From NCBI GenBank assembly GCA_938030745.1, contig CALHIP010000012.1, positions 1 through 45,690 on the forward strand: a stretch of DNA of 45,690 bases, in the 5' to 3' direction. The translations under genes were made by a program, and so were the position numbers. Numbering within the stretch: position 1 is the stretch's first letter; the number at the start of each line of letters is the position of its first letter. Origin of the DNA: an uncultured Patescibacteria group bacterium (lineage in GTDB: Bacteria; Patescibacteriota; Patescibacteriia; UBA2591; CALHIP01). This document shows, piece by piece, positions 27,140 through 36,891 of the stretch. Below the pieces are notes generated by a model. The model was given only the letters and a program-made list of their open reading frames with translations. It ran no database searches and was not told the origin of the DNA.

Positions 27140-28123
27140 TTATCTATCGAACCCTTTTGGATAATTCTGATAAAATTGCCAAGCGGTTTTAATGATTGTT
27201 TCTAAATCAGAGTATTTTGGTTGCCAGCCAAGCTCTTTTTTTATTTTATTCGAGCTGGCAATTAAAATTGGTGGATCACCGATTCTTCTTGGTTTTATTT
27301 TAGCTGGAATTTTCTTGCTAGTGATCTTTCTTGCCATTTCTAAAACTTCTTTAACAGAAAATCCTTTTTCTGAACCCAAATTATAAATTTTTGATTTTTT
27401 ATTTTTTAATAAAAATTTTAGAGCTAAAATATGGGCATTTGCTAAATCACTAACATGAATATAATCTCTGATACAAGTTCCATCTTTAGTTGGATAATCA
27501 TTACCATAAATTTCTAAATATTTTTTTTGAGAAAGAGCAACTTTCAAAATGTTAGGAATCAAATGAGTTTCTGGCCGATGGTCTTCACCAATTAAGCCAG
27601 ATAAATCAGCACCGGCAGCATTAAAATAACGAAGAGAAATAAATTTTAAACCGTAATTTTTGTCAAAATATTCTAATAATTTTTCAAAAAGATATTTTGT
27701 TTGGCCATAAACGTTGAATGGTTTTAAAGGAGAATCTTCTTTTAATGGAAATTTTTGTGGCTGATAAACTGCTGCTGATGAAGAAAAAATAATATATTTA
27801 ATTTTATTTTTGATCATTGCTTCAAGTAAATTTATCCCATTTAAAACATTATTTTTGAAATATTTTTCTGGTTTTTTCATTGACTCCTCTGCCTCAATAA
27901 AACTAGCTAAATGAATAATAACTTTTGGCTTATATCTTTTAAAAACTTGATTAAGTTTATTTTTATCTTCTAAATCACCTTTAATAAAAAAACCACCTAA
28001 AACTGCTTGGCGATGACCAGAAGATAAATTGTCATAAACAAAAATTTGATGATTTTTTTTAAGTAATTCTTTAACAACATGAGAACCAATATATCCAGCG
28101 CCACCAGTAATAAAAATACGCAT
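27140..28123 (-). CDS. galE: UDP-glucose 4-epimerase
   Basis: MRIFITGGAGYIGSHVVKELL; SSSAAVY; YGQTKYLFEKLL; RYFNAAGAD. Confidence 0.95.
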   Translation of the reverse strand: MRIFITGGAGYIGSHVVKELLKKNHQIFVYDNLSSGHRQAVLGGFFIKGDLEDKNKLNQVFKRYKPKVIIHLASFIEAEESMKKPEKYFKNNVLNGINLLEAMIKNKIKYIIFSSSAAVYQPQKFPLKEDSPLKPFNVYGQTKYLFEKLLEYFDKNYGLKFISLRYFNAAGADLSGLIGEDHRPETHLIPNILKVALSQKKYLEIYGNDYPTKDGTCIRDYIHVSDLANAHILALKFLLKNKKSKIYNLGSEKGFSVKEVLEMARKITSKKIPAKIKPRRIGDPPILIASSNKIKKELGWQPKYSDLETIIKTAWQFYQNYPKGFDR

Positions 28124-28158
28124 ATTAGTTATAAATATAAAATTGTAGATTAAAAAGT

Positions 28159-29051
28159 CTATTCTTTCAAAGATTCAATTTCTTCTGCAATACGGTCAAG
28201 ATAAGAATAGTCTGATTTTTCTTTTATTTTTTTTGGAATAATCACATCTTTGATAAGTGTGATTAGTCCCATCTTCCAATCTTTTTTAGATTCTTCATCA
28301 CCTCCCATAGTCTCAATAATAGGAATTTTTTTTCTCTCGCATATTCCAATATTTGCTTCAATTTCATTCCATGATGACCTAAAGAAGTAACAATTACTGT
28401 AGGCACTTTCTTCAATTCTTCTAAAATTTTTATTCCTGGTGTATTTTCTCTAAGTTTTTTATCAATTTCTTTTTGCAAATCATCTTCAGGTATTATTTCT
28501 AAAAGAGAACTATATTTTCTTATAAGTGCCAACTCATCTTCTTCAGAAACGTCCTTTAATTCTTCTTCTATAGTTCTCTCTCCTATTTTTAATCCTGAGA
28601 TTATCGAGAAAAATTCTTTCAATTCTTCAAGAATTCTTTTTTTCTTTTCTTTATCGGTTTCACTAAGAAATTTCATTAAAAGTTGGGAAGGGTGATTTTC
28701 TTCAAACTCTTTTTGTTTTTCTTTGTCAAAGGGATGAAGTGTTGTTCTTCCTTTCCATTTATAAATCTTTTCAAATTCTCCCATCATCCCTAATTTTTTT
28801 TCATCTTCTGGTATAAAAACATCAACTAAAACACCAGACCACCCCTCTTTTTTCTTCTCTTCAAATTCTTTCATATTCTTTACCTTTTCAAAAATAATCG
28901 GTAAATTTAGTGTTTTAATTTTTTCCTCTAATTTCTCGAAGTCTTTAATATATTCTTGATTATCTTCAATGACCAAAATCTTAATTAAAAATTCTTTTTC
29001 TTTTTCTTCTCTTGATGGTATCCCTTCCTTTGATAGAAATCCAAATGGCAT
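28159..29051 (-). pseudogene. Receiver (CheY-like) domain protein with inserted helical region, frameshifted at A8
   Basis: KILVIEDNQ, GVLVDVFIP, PTVIVTSLGHHG. At A8 (plus 28326-28333) the frame changes; the other frame continues KKIPIIETMGGDEESKKDWKMGLITLIKDVIIPKKIKEKSDYSYLDRIAEEIESLKE* to 28159. Confidence 0.65.
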
Positions 29052-29106
29052 AAATTTAAAAATAATAAAATTTATAATAAAATTTCGACCTTTAAAAATT
29101 TCTTTT

Positions 29107-29310
29107 TTAACTATTCAATTTTTCAATTTTCCCACATCCTATTTTATGGCCGCATTTAGGACAAATCTTCCCTTTTTCAATTGTTTCCATCGCCTCTAAT
29201 ATATCTCCCACCTCTTCTCTATAGCCACATTTATTACAGACCAACAGAACCTTTTCTTTTTTTTCTGGTTCTGGAATCTTTAAAGATTCTTTACTTTCTT
29301 TTCCACTCAT
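29107..29310 (-). CDS. Small zinc-ribbon protein
   Basis: 67 aa; VCNKCGYREEVGD...ICPKCGHKIGCGKIEKL. Confidence 0.7.
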   Translation of the reverse strand: MSGKESKESLKIPEPEKKEKVLLVCNKCGYREEVGDILEAMETIEKGKICPKCGHKIGCGKIEKLNS

Positions 29311-29335
29311 ATCATTAAATAATAAACTTTTTTAA

Positions 29336-29464
29336 AAAATTGGTCAAGTGAAGTTTTATCACATTACCGCCAAGAGAGCTAAACTAAATGGTCTTTGTTT
29401 TCTCAATTCTTTTAGACTGTACCAATCTTTCAATAAAGCTAGAGCTTTAAAAACTTTTGGCTAA
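29336..29464 (+). pseudogene. Possible transposase/integrase-core remnant
   Basis: Frame KIGQVKFYHITAKRAKLNGLCFLNSFRLYQSFNKARALKTFG*; ITAKRAKLNG resembles the PKRAKLNG stretch before the last acidic residue of rve-type DDE integrases. Confidence 0.3.
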
Positions 29465-29502
29465 AGATTTTTCTCTTGAAGAAATCTTTCTCTTTTAAAT
29501 TA

Positions 29503-29538
29503 AAAAAGGGGTGGAAAGAAAGCCACCCCTTTTTAGTT
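29503..29538. terminator. Strong bidirectional terminator hairpin
   Basis: aaaaaggggtgg aaagaaag ccaccccttttt. Confidence 0.85.
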
Positions 29539-29539
29539 T

Positions 29540-29752
29540 TTAATAATCCATTTTTAATAATCCATGATAAATTTCTCGCTGAACTAGATTGTCCATTGAC
29601 GCCTGCAAACTCTCTTTTATTAAATCATTGTAGATTTCATCTAATCCTCGTATCAGTTCGGGATTCTCCGAAATAATTTCTGAAAGTGATTTTCCTTTTC
29701 CTAATAATTCCCTAATTTTCTTTGCTGCTTCTTCTGGAGTTAAATTATTCAT
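29540..29752 (-). CDS. Small uncharacterised helical protein (70 aa)
   Basis: Strong SD (aaaggaggtgaaat-atg); 12 nt after the 533-aa gene; MNNLTPEEAAKKIRELLGKGKSLSEIISENPELIRGLDEIYNDLI...; followed by a terminator. Confidence 0.75.
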   Translation of the reverse strand: MNNLTPEEAAKKIRELLGKGKSLSEIISENPELIRGLDEIYNDLIKESLQASMDNLVQREIYHGLLKMDY

Positions 29753-29764
29753 ATTTCACCTCCT

Positions 29765-31366
29765 TTAGAAATTATAAATTTTTTTTAATTTCTTCAATGA
29801 TTTTAAAATTTTCAGAGTTTTAAGAACTTGTGGATGTGGGAACTCTTCTTTATTAAGAACTTCTAAGCATTTTTCAGCAAATGAAGAAAGTTTACTTTCT
29901 TGAGGAAAATTCTTACTTATTTTATCTATTACCGCAAGTAAAACATTCGCTAAGGCCATCTGGAAAAATCCAACCTGAGCTAACTCTTCAGTAAATTCGA
30001 ATGTCTTAAAATATCCTATCGCTGTATCACTTATTGCTCCCCAACCTACTGAGAATAAAGGATTTATCACTTCAAGGACTGGATGAACTATTTCACCCCT
30101 TTCTCTGGCTTTATCAAACCAATCGAATATTTTAAAATAACCTACATAATGATACAAAGTAATAATTTCTTCAATAGCTCGTTTTAATCCATTTTCTTTT
30201 ATAAACAATAATAATTCGGATGAATCATTTTTAGAGGAGATAAAAGCGCGAATAATGGCATCTGATTCGCTTAATTCATAAAGTAGATTAACTAGCTGGG
30301 AAGAATTTTGAGTTTCCTTTAATTTCATTTCAATATTTTGAGACTGCTTTAACAAATTTTGGAATTCTTTAATTTTATTTTTGAGTTGGTTATCAAGACT
30401 GCTACTCTTTAAAAGAAGAGATAAACCTGGATAAGTCTTGTTATATTTTTGAAGGAGTGTATCTATCTTTTTCATCTGTTTTTGCATATCCGAAGGTAAT
30501 ATCCCCCAGCTTATTCCGTATGGATCAATTAAAATCCAGTCACCATCTGAAAGTTGAACAAGTAAACAAGTATGAAATCCGAGTTCTTTTTCTAATCTGA
30601 TTTCTGCTACCTCTTTATTTATTTTAAGACTCTGCTCAAAAGCTTCATCATTCTTAATTTCTCGCTCTGAAAGATCGTTATTGATAATTTTATTTAGAAA
30701 CAAGGTAAGATTACATTCAATTTCTGTAAGTGATTTTAGGACGAAAGCACTATAAAATTTGGCTGAACACCGAGAAAAGAATGAAGCTAACTGAATTTCT
30801 TTACCTAGACAATTTAACTCAGAACCGGATTTTTTAATCTGCCTTGGAAGAAATCGGGTAATACCTTGTTTGACATTGAATTCTTCTTCAAACTTTTTCA
30901 ATTCCTGAAGCCCTTCTTTCGTTGTCGGAATAAGTTTTTGTGCTTTTGAACGAAGGAGTAAGAAAAGGGATTCCACTACCTTGATCTGATTTTCTTTGTC
31001 TCCACTTTTCCATTGTTTAACTAAATTTTCTAATTTTGGAAGTAATTCTTTTCCCGCTTTAATTAACTCATAACCAATGGTTTCTATTAATATGGAGAGT
31101 TGCCATTTCTTCAGAGAGAAAGGGAAGGAAGATTCTGTTATTTTACTAATTGCTTCTTCATCATTGTTGTATTTCCGCAAGATTCTTCCTAAGGAAAAAA
31201 GATCAGGGAATATATTCCCATATTCATCGATTGAAGGAAAATTATCACCTCCTATGCGCTTTCTCCAATACTTCGAAGAAAAAATCTTTTCAAGAGAGAG
31301 AGAAGGATTGATACCTTCTTGTAAAACAAAGTCTATTATTTCGTTAAGATTCTTTTTTTTGTCCAT
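29765..31366 (-). CDS. Large uncharacterised protein with transglutaminase/cysteine-peptidase-like Cys-His-Asp pattern
   Basis: 533 aa; ELNCLGKEIQLASFFSRC ... GFHTCLLVQLSDGDWILIDPYG; SD aaaggaggaaaaatg. Confidence 0.7.
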   Translation of the reverse strand: MDKKKNLNEIIDFVLQEGINPSLSLEKIFSSKYWRKRIGGDNFPSIDEYGNIFPDLFSLGRILRKYNNDEEAISKITESSFPFSLKKWQLSILIETIGYELIKAGKELLPKLENLVKQWKSGDKENQIKVVESLFLLLRSKAQKLIPTTKEGLQELKKFEEEFNVKQGITRFLPRQIKKSGSELNCLGKEIQLASFFSRCSAKFYSAFVLKSLTEIECNLTLFLNKIINNDLSEREIKNDEAFEQSLKINKEVAEIRLEKELGFHTCLLVQLSDGDWILIDPYGISWGILPSDMQKQMKKIDTLLQKYNKTYPGLSLLLKSSSLDNQLKNKIKEFQNLLKQSQNIEMKLKETQNSSQLVNLLYELSESDAIIRAFISSKNDSSELLLFIKENGLKRAIEEIITLYHYVGYFKIFDWFDKARERGEIVHPVLEVINPLFSVGWGAISDTAIGYFKTFEFTEELAQVGFFQMALANVLLAVIDKISKNFPQESKLSSFAEKCLEVLNKEEFPHPQVLKTLKILKSLKKLKKIYNF

Positions 31367-31468
31367 TTTTCCTCCTTTGAAGGGTGGTTTAAAATCCCTT
31401 CATTATAAGGATAATTTATTTTTTAAAATTTGTCAATAATTAATGTGTTAACACCTTGAAACAGATTT

Positions 31469-31945
31469 TTATCCGCCTTGTTGAACGAAATTTGGCCAAC
31501 GAAATGGAATTTTTTCAGTATTCCAAGGTATTCGATATTCATCTGGCTTCTTATAGTTATAAGTTTTTGTCGGAATATTTAAAATTTTTGCTCCTTTTTT
31601 TGTTAAGGCAGTAAAACCATGAACAACGCCTTTAGGAATTTTTAAAACTATATGCTCTCCCCTTTCCTCTGGTGCTGATAAGATAAATTTAGCTGTCTTA
31701 CCATAAGTTTTTGATTTTTTTCTTGCATCATAAAGCCCGATCAAGGCTTTTCCATCAAGACAGACAAAATAATCATCTTGTAATTTATGATAATGCCAAG
31801 CCTTAGCTATCCCGTATTTGCAGAAAGTTATATAAACTTGACCAAATTTTTTAAAAATTTTGTCATCAGAACGTAAAATTTCCATCAAAAAACCGCGACT
31901 ATCTTTAATAACTTTTAATTTTTTTATTTTTACTCCTTCAATCAT
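31469..31945 (-). CDS. dTDP-4-dehydrorhamnose 3,5-epimerase-like cupin
   Basis: DSRGFLMEILRSDD; AWHYHKLQDDYFVCLDGKALIGLYD; PKGVVHGFTAL. Confidence 0.85.
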   Translation of the reverse strand: MIEGVKIKKLKVIKDSRGFLMEILRSDDKIFKKFGQVYITFCKYGIAKAWHYHKLQDDYFVCLDGKALIGLYDARKKSKTYGKTAKFILSAPEERGEHIVLKIPKGVVHGFTALTKKGAKILNIPTKTYNYKKPDEYRIPWNTEKIPFRWPNFVQQGG

Positions 31946-31949
31946 AAAA

Positions 31950-33350
31950 TTATCTTAATTTATCAATTATTTTATAAATATCACCAGCACCCATAATTAA
32001 TAAAACATCATCATCTTGTAAATTTTCTAAAATAAATTTTTTTGTTTCTTTTAAATCTTTAGCATAAATAATTTTTTTACCAGTCCTTTTAATAATCTCT
32101 TTAACAAGATCTTTTGAACTAATATCTTGATCTTTTTTTTCTTCCCTTCCAGCTACACTATAAATCTCTGAAATAATAGCTAAATCTACATCGTCAAAAC
32201 TTTTGACGAATTCGTTAAAAAGTGTTTTCGTCCGATGGTGATGATGTGGTTGAAAAACAACAAAAATTCTTTTTTTAGGATAAAATTCTTTAGCGGCAAC
32301 AATGGTATTTTTAACAGCAGTTGGATGATGGGCATAATCTGAAACAATTTTTAATTTTAAATTTTTAATTTTTAAATCATGAACTTCAAATCTTCGCCAA
32401 ACGCCGGAAAAGTTTTCTAAAACATCTTTAATAATTTTTGGATTAACACCTAAAGCTAAAGCACAAGTTGAGGCAGCTAAAAAATTATAAATATTAAAAA
32501 TTCCAGGGATTTTTGAATTCAAATTATTAATTTTTAATTTTAGATCATAAAAATTTGAGTCAGCAACTAAATCAAATTTTTGAAAACCAGCACCAATTTT
32601 AATATTTTTTGCCATAACATCAGCTGGTTTTTTAATACCATAACTAATAACCTTCCGATGGGGTAAAAGTTTTTTTAATAAATTTTCATCATCAATATTT
32701 AAAATTATTTTGCCATCAATTGGTAATTTATCAATATATTTTTGAAAATGAAAAATAATATCATTAAGATCTTTATAATAATCTAAGTGATCTTGTTCTA
32801 AATTCGTTAAAACAATAATTTTTGGCTTAAGTTTTAACATATGAGCCCGCCATTCACAACCTTCAACAATCAAATATTTACTTTGACCAAAACGAAGGTT
32901 TCCGTAAGAAAAATTTTTTACTAATGAACCGACAATAACAGTTGGATCAAGACCTGCTTTTTCTAAAATTAATCCAATCAAAGCAGTAGTTGTTGTCTTA
33001 CCATGGGTACCGGAAACAGTAATAGTAAAATAATTTTTTGATATTTCACCTAAAAATTCTGGATAAGAAAATTGAGGAATTTTTAATTTTTTTGCTTTTT
33101 CTCTTTCTGGATTATTTTTGGGAACAGCTGGCGAATAAATCACTAAATCAACATCTTTTTTTAAATTTTTCTTTTGATGACCAATAAAAATTTTTGCTCC
33201 TTTCTTTTTTAAATCATTAGTAATTTCTGAGGATACTAAATCAGAACCGGAAACTTTTTTATTTAATAAAATCATCATCTTTGCAATAGCAGAAACGCCA
33301 ATTCCGCCAATACCAATAAAATGAATTTTTTTTATTTTATTTAAATTCAT
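31950..33350 (-). CDS. murC: UDP-N-acetylmuramate-L-alanine ligase
   Basis: KKIHFIGIGGIGVSAIAKMM; VSGTHGKTTTTALIG; FQPHHHHRTKTLFNEF. Confidence 0.97.
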   Translation of the reverse strand: MNLNKIKKIHFIGIGGIGVSAIAKMMILLNKKVSGSDLVSSEITNDLKKKGAKIFIGHQKKNLKKDVDLVIYSPAVPKNNPEREKAKKLKIPQFSYPEFLGEISKNYFTITVSGTHGKTTTTALIGLILEKAGLDPTVIVGSLVKNFSYGNLRFGQSKYLIVEGCEWRAHMLKLKPKIIVLTNLEQDHLDYYKDLNDIIFHFQKYIDKLPIDGKIILNIDDENLLKKLLPHRKVISYGIKKPADVMAKNIKIGAGFQKFDLVADSNFYDLKLKINNLNSKIPGIFNIYNFLAASTCALALGVNPKIIKDVLENFSGVWRRFEVHDLKIKNLKLKIVSDYAHHPTAVKNTIVAAKEFYPKKRIFVVFQPHHHHRTKTLFNEFVKSFDDVDLAIISEIYSVAGREEKKDQDISSKDLVKEIIKRTGKKIIYAKDLKETKKFILENLQDDDVLLIMGAGDIYKIIDKLR

Positions 33351-33357
33351 AAAATCC

Positions 33358-34437
33358 TTAAATTTGACAAATTTTTAGAATTTCTTTAACAATCTTCTCT
33401 TTAGCATCGAAAGGAATAATTTTTTTAATATTCTCTTGAAGTTGATTTTTTAATTTTTCATCAAAGATCAATTTCCTAATTTCATTTAATAATTTTTGAC
33501 TAGTTAATTCTTTTTGATTTAAAACTATAACTGCATTTTTCCCGGCAAAATATTTTGCGTTTGCTTCTTGATGAGAATCTGGAATAGGAATAATAATTGC
33601 TGGTTTACCTAAAACAGCTAATTCAGATAAAACATTCATTCCAGCTCGTGAGATAACTAAATCAGCAACCGCATAGGCATCAGCTATCTCTTCAGTTAAA
33701 AATTCATAAAGATGGTATCGATAATTAATTTCTGATTTCCAATTTCTAATTTCTAATTTTCCTTTTCCAGTAAGATGAATTATCTGACAAAAATCAAGTA
33801 ATTGATCAAGGCTTTGCCAAACTAAATTATTAAGAAAAGCTGCTCCTGTTCCACCACCTAAAATAAAAACAACTGGTAAATTTTTTTCTAAATCAAACCT
33901 TTCTCTTGCTCTCTCCTTATCGCCTTTAAATATAACCTCTCTAACTGGATTGCCAACCAAAACTGTTTTCTTTTTTGGAAAATCATTAAGAGATTTTTCG
34001 AAAGTAACAGTAATTTTTTTAGCAAAAGGAGCTAAAATTTTATTGCTTAGGCTTGGAATAATATCTTGTTGATGAATTAAAGATGGAATTTTTAAAAGCC
34101 AACCAGCTAAAACTACTGGAACAGAAACATAACTACCAGCACTAATAATTATTTGAGGACGAAATTTTATTAACAAAAAAATTGATTGGAAAAAACCTAA
34201 TAAAATAAAAATTGGGTCGATAAAATTTTGCCAAGAAAAATAACGACGAAGCTTGCCAGAAAAAATTTGTTTAAAATGAAAATTATAATCTTTAATCATT
34301 TCTTTTTCTGGCTGACCCTTTTTTGTTCCAATAAAAATAAATTCAGCTTCTGGTTTTTTCTTCTTAATCTCTTCGGCAATAGCTAAAAGAGGAGCAACTG
34401 AACCACCAGTACCACCGCCAACTAAAAATACTTTCAT
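33358..34437 (-). CDS. murG: MurG glycosyltransferase (lipid II synthesis)
   Basis: VGGGTGGSVAPLLAIAEEI; SAGSYVSVPVVLAGWL; VLVGNPVR; ISRAGMNVLSELAVLGKPAIIIPIP. Confidence 0.96.
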   Translation of the reverse strand: MKVFLVGGGTGGSVAPLLAIAEEIKKKKPEAEFIFIGTKKGQPEKEMIKDYNFHFKQIFSGKLRRYFSWQNFIDPIFILLGFFQSIFLLIKFRPQIIISAGSYVSVPVVLAGWLLKIPSLIHQQDIIPSLSNKILAPFAKKITVTFEKSLNDFPKKKTVLVGNPVREVIFKGDKERARERFDLEKNLPVVFILGGGTGAAFLNNLVWQSLDQLLDFCQIIHLTGKGKLEIRNWKSEINYRYHLYEFLTEEIADAYAVADLVISRAGMNVLSELAVLGKPAIIIPIPDSHQEANAKYFAGKNAVIVLNQKELTSQKLLNEIRKLIFDEKLKNQLQENIKKIIPFDAKEKIVKEILKICQI

Positions 34438-34447
34438 AAGTTATAAA

Positions 34448-35542
34448 TTAAGAAATATACTTTGAAATATTAATCAAAAGTCCAAGAGCAGCTAAATTCA
34501 TACTCATTGCACTACCACCATAGCTAATTAAAGGTAAAGGAACACCAGTTAAAGGCAAAATTCCTAACATCGAACCAAGGTGAATAAAAAATTGAAAACC
34601 AAACCAAGAAACAATTCCAACTATTACTAATTGAGAAAATAAATCAGGAGAATTTTTTGCTAGTTTAAGTCCTCGAAAAATAAAAAGAAAAAATAAAAAA
34701 ATAATTAATGTTGCACCAATAAAACCTAATTCTTCGGCAATGATTGAAAAAATTGAATCACTAAAAACCTCAGGTAAATAGAAAAACTTTTGACCGGAAA
34801 GACCTAATCCTCGACCAAAAAGACCGCCTGAACCAATAGCAATTAATGATTGTTGAAGATGATAAGAAATTCCTTTTGGTTCTATTTGTGGATAAAGAAC
34901 TGCTTTCAATCGGTTTTCTAAATAAGGAAATTTTTGGATAAAAAGTGGAAGAAGAAGGCAAATGATTAATAAGAATAAAAACAAATAAATTAAGTTTCCG
35001 CCAGCGACGAAATAGATCGTTAAAGCAATTAAAATTACCATTATTAGCCCACTAAAATTTGGTTGAAGAATAATTAAAAAAGAAATAAAACCTAAAATTA
35101 AAATAAATGGTAAAAAGGTTAAAGAAAAACTTTTTATTTCTTTTTCTTTCTTAACAAAAAAATTAGCTAAAAATAAAATCAGAGCAAATTTTAAAAATTC
35201 AATAGGTTGAAAAGAAAAGAATTTAAAATCAAGCCAGCGACGAACTGGTCCAGCTGTTTTAAAAGGTGGAAGAAAAACAGCAATTAATAAAATTAAAGAA
35301 AAAATAAAAATAAAAGAACTTAATTTTTGCCATGATTTGTAATTAATAAAGAAAAAAAGGAAGAAAAAGATCAAACCAGGAATTAGTCCATTTAAAACTT
35401 GATGTTTAAGATAGTAATAAGGATCTTTAAAATTTTTATAGCCAAGTGGTGCACTAGCTGAATTAAGAAAAATTAAGCCAATAATTAAAAGAAAAAAAAC
35501 AAGAGTAAGAAGAAAATAATCTGGTTGATGAACCTTCTTCAT
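34448..35542 (-). CDS. ftsW: FtsW/RodA-family lipid II polymerase
   Basis: SEDS protein; position in dcw cluster; IAIGSGGLFGRGLGLSGQKFFYLPEVFSDSIFSIIAEELGFIG; GVPLPLISYGGSAM. Confidence 0.95.
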   Translation of the reverse strand: MKKVHQPDYFLLTLVFFLLIIGLIFLNSASAPLGYKNFKDPYYYLKHQVLNGLIPGLIFFFLFFFINYKSWQKLSSFIFIFSLILLIAVFLPPFKTAGPVRRWLDFKFFSFQPIEFLKFALILFLANFFVKKEKEIKSFSLTFLPFILILGFISFLIILQPNFSGLIMVILIALTIYFVAGGNLIYLFLFLLIICLLLPLFIQKFPYLENRLKAVLYPQIEPKGISYHLQQSLIAIGSGGLFGRGLGLSGQKFFYLPEVFSDSIFSIIAEELGFIGATLIIFLFFLFIFRGLKLAKNSPDLFSQLVIVGIVSWFGFQFFIHLGSMLGILPLTGVPLPLISYGGSAMSMNLAALGLLINISKYIS

Positions 35543-35544
35543 AT

Positions 35545-36864
35545 TTATTTTATTAATTTAACACATTGAATAAATTGATTAGCACGATCGTAGGCATTCT
35601 TGAAAAGACCAAAGCTAGCACAACCAGGTGAAAGTAAGACAATATCTCCTTGCTGAGCTTCTGCTGTTGCTAATCTGACAGCCTGTTTCATTGTTTTAGC
35701 AAAAATTATTGGTGAATTATAACCACTCATTAATAACTGGCGATGGATTTTTCTTGTTGCCGTCCCAGGTAAAAGAATTACTGCTTTACATTTTTCTTTT
35801 ATTTTTTTAGCCATTTTTAAAAAATCAAGTTTCTTATCAGCTCCACCAGAAATTAAAATAATATTTTTCCTTGAATTAAAAGAATTAAGAGCTAAAATTG
35901 TTGATTGAGGAACAGTCGAAGCGGAATCATTATAATATCTAATACCATTTTTTTCTCCGATAAATTCCAAACGATTAGGTAAACCATGAAAGGTTTTTAT
36001 TGCCTTCTTAACAATTGAAGATGGAATTTTTAAAACTGAAGCAATAGCGGCAGCAGCTAAAATATTTGTTTTGATCATTTTTCCTTTAATCTTTTCATGA
36101 CTTAAGAACTTATAAGGAGGTGATTCCTGAGAAAAATATATAATTTTACTTTTTGCTTCTTTAGCAAATTTTCTAGTTATCGGATCATCAGCGTTTAAAA
36201 TTAAAAAATCTTTTTTTGTTTGCCATTTAAAAATAAGTTTTTTAGATTTTACATATTCATTAAAATTTTTATAACGATCGAGGTGATCAGGAAAAACTGT
36301 TGTAATACAAGCAATATTTGGACTTTTTTTTAAATGGGCCATATCTTCTAATTGCCAAGAAGAAATTTCTAAAATTGCTAATTGATAATTTTTATCTAAA
36401 TAATTCAATGGTGATTGACCAATGTTGCCACCAAAAATAAATTTTTTCTTGGCGGTTCTTAAAATATGAGAGATAAGACTTACAGTCGTTGATTTACCCT
36501 TAGTTCCCGTGACTCCAACAATTTTACCTTTAAATAATCTAAAAAAAATTGAAAGATCACTTTCGATTGGAATTTTGTTTTTTTTAGCAATTTTAAGATA
36601 CTTTGAGTCGCGTGGAACAGCTGGGTTTTTAATTATCAAATCAGCCTGGGCAAAATCCTTTTCTCTATGTTTTCCTAGGACATATTTAACTGGTAGATGT
36701 TTTAATTTATTTAAAGAATCTTTTAACTCTTTTTTTGTTTTTAAATCAGTAACTAAAACATGAGCACCTTTTTTAACTAACCATTTCACCGTTTCAACTC
36801 CACCACCTAACAAACCTAAGCCCATTACCACTACTTTTTTGTTTTTAAGATTTTGAAAATCCAT
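35545..36864 (-). CDS. murD: UDP-N-acetylmuramoylalanine-D-glutamate ligase
   Basis: VMGLGLLGGGVETVKWL; VTGTKGKSTTVSLI; LPNRLEFIGEKNGIRYYNDSASTVPQST; LSPGCASFG. Confidence 0.96.
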   Translation of the reverse strand: MDFQNLKNKKVVVMGLGLLGGGVETVKWLVKKGAHVLVTDLKTKKELKDSLNKLKHLPVKYVLGKHREKDFAQADLIIKNPAVPRDSKYLKIAKKNKIPIESDLSIFFRLFKGKIVGVTGTKGKSTTVSLISHILRTAKKKFIFGGNIGQSPLNYLDKNYQLAILEISSWQLEDMAHLKKSPNIACITTVFPDHLDRYKNFNEYVKSKKLIFKWQTKKDFLILNADDPITRKFAKEAKSKIIYFSQESPPYKFLSHEKIKGKMIKTNILAAAAIASVLKIPSSIVKKAIKTFHGLPNRLEFIGEKNGIRYYNDSASTVPQSTILALNSFNSRKNIILISGGADKKLDFLKMAKKIKEKCKAVILLPGTATRKIHRQLLMSGYNSPIIFAKTMKQAVRLATAEAQQGDIVLLSPGCASFGLFKNAYDRANQFIQCVKLIK

Positions 36865-36891
36865 TTTAAAGTATAATTTTATCTTTTTCTT

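Noticed and set aside
31077-31439. 120-aa plus ORF
   Set aside because: Antisense to the 5' part of the 533-aa gene and its leader; no supporting motif.
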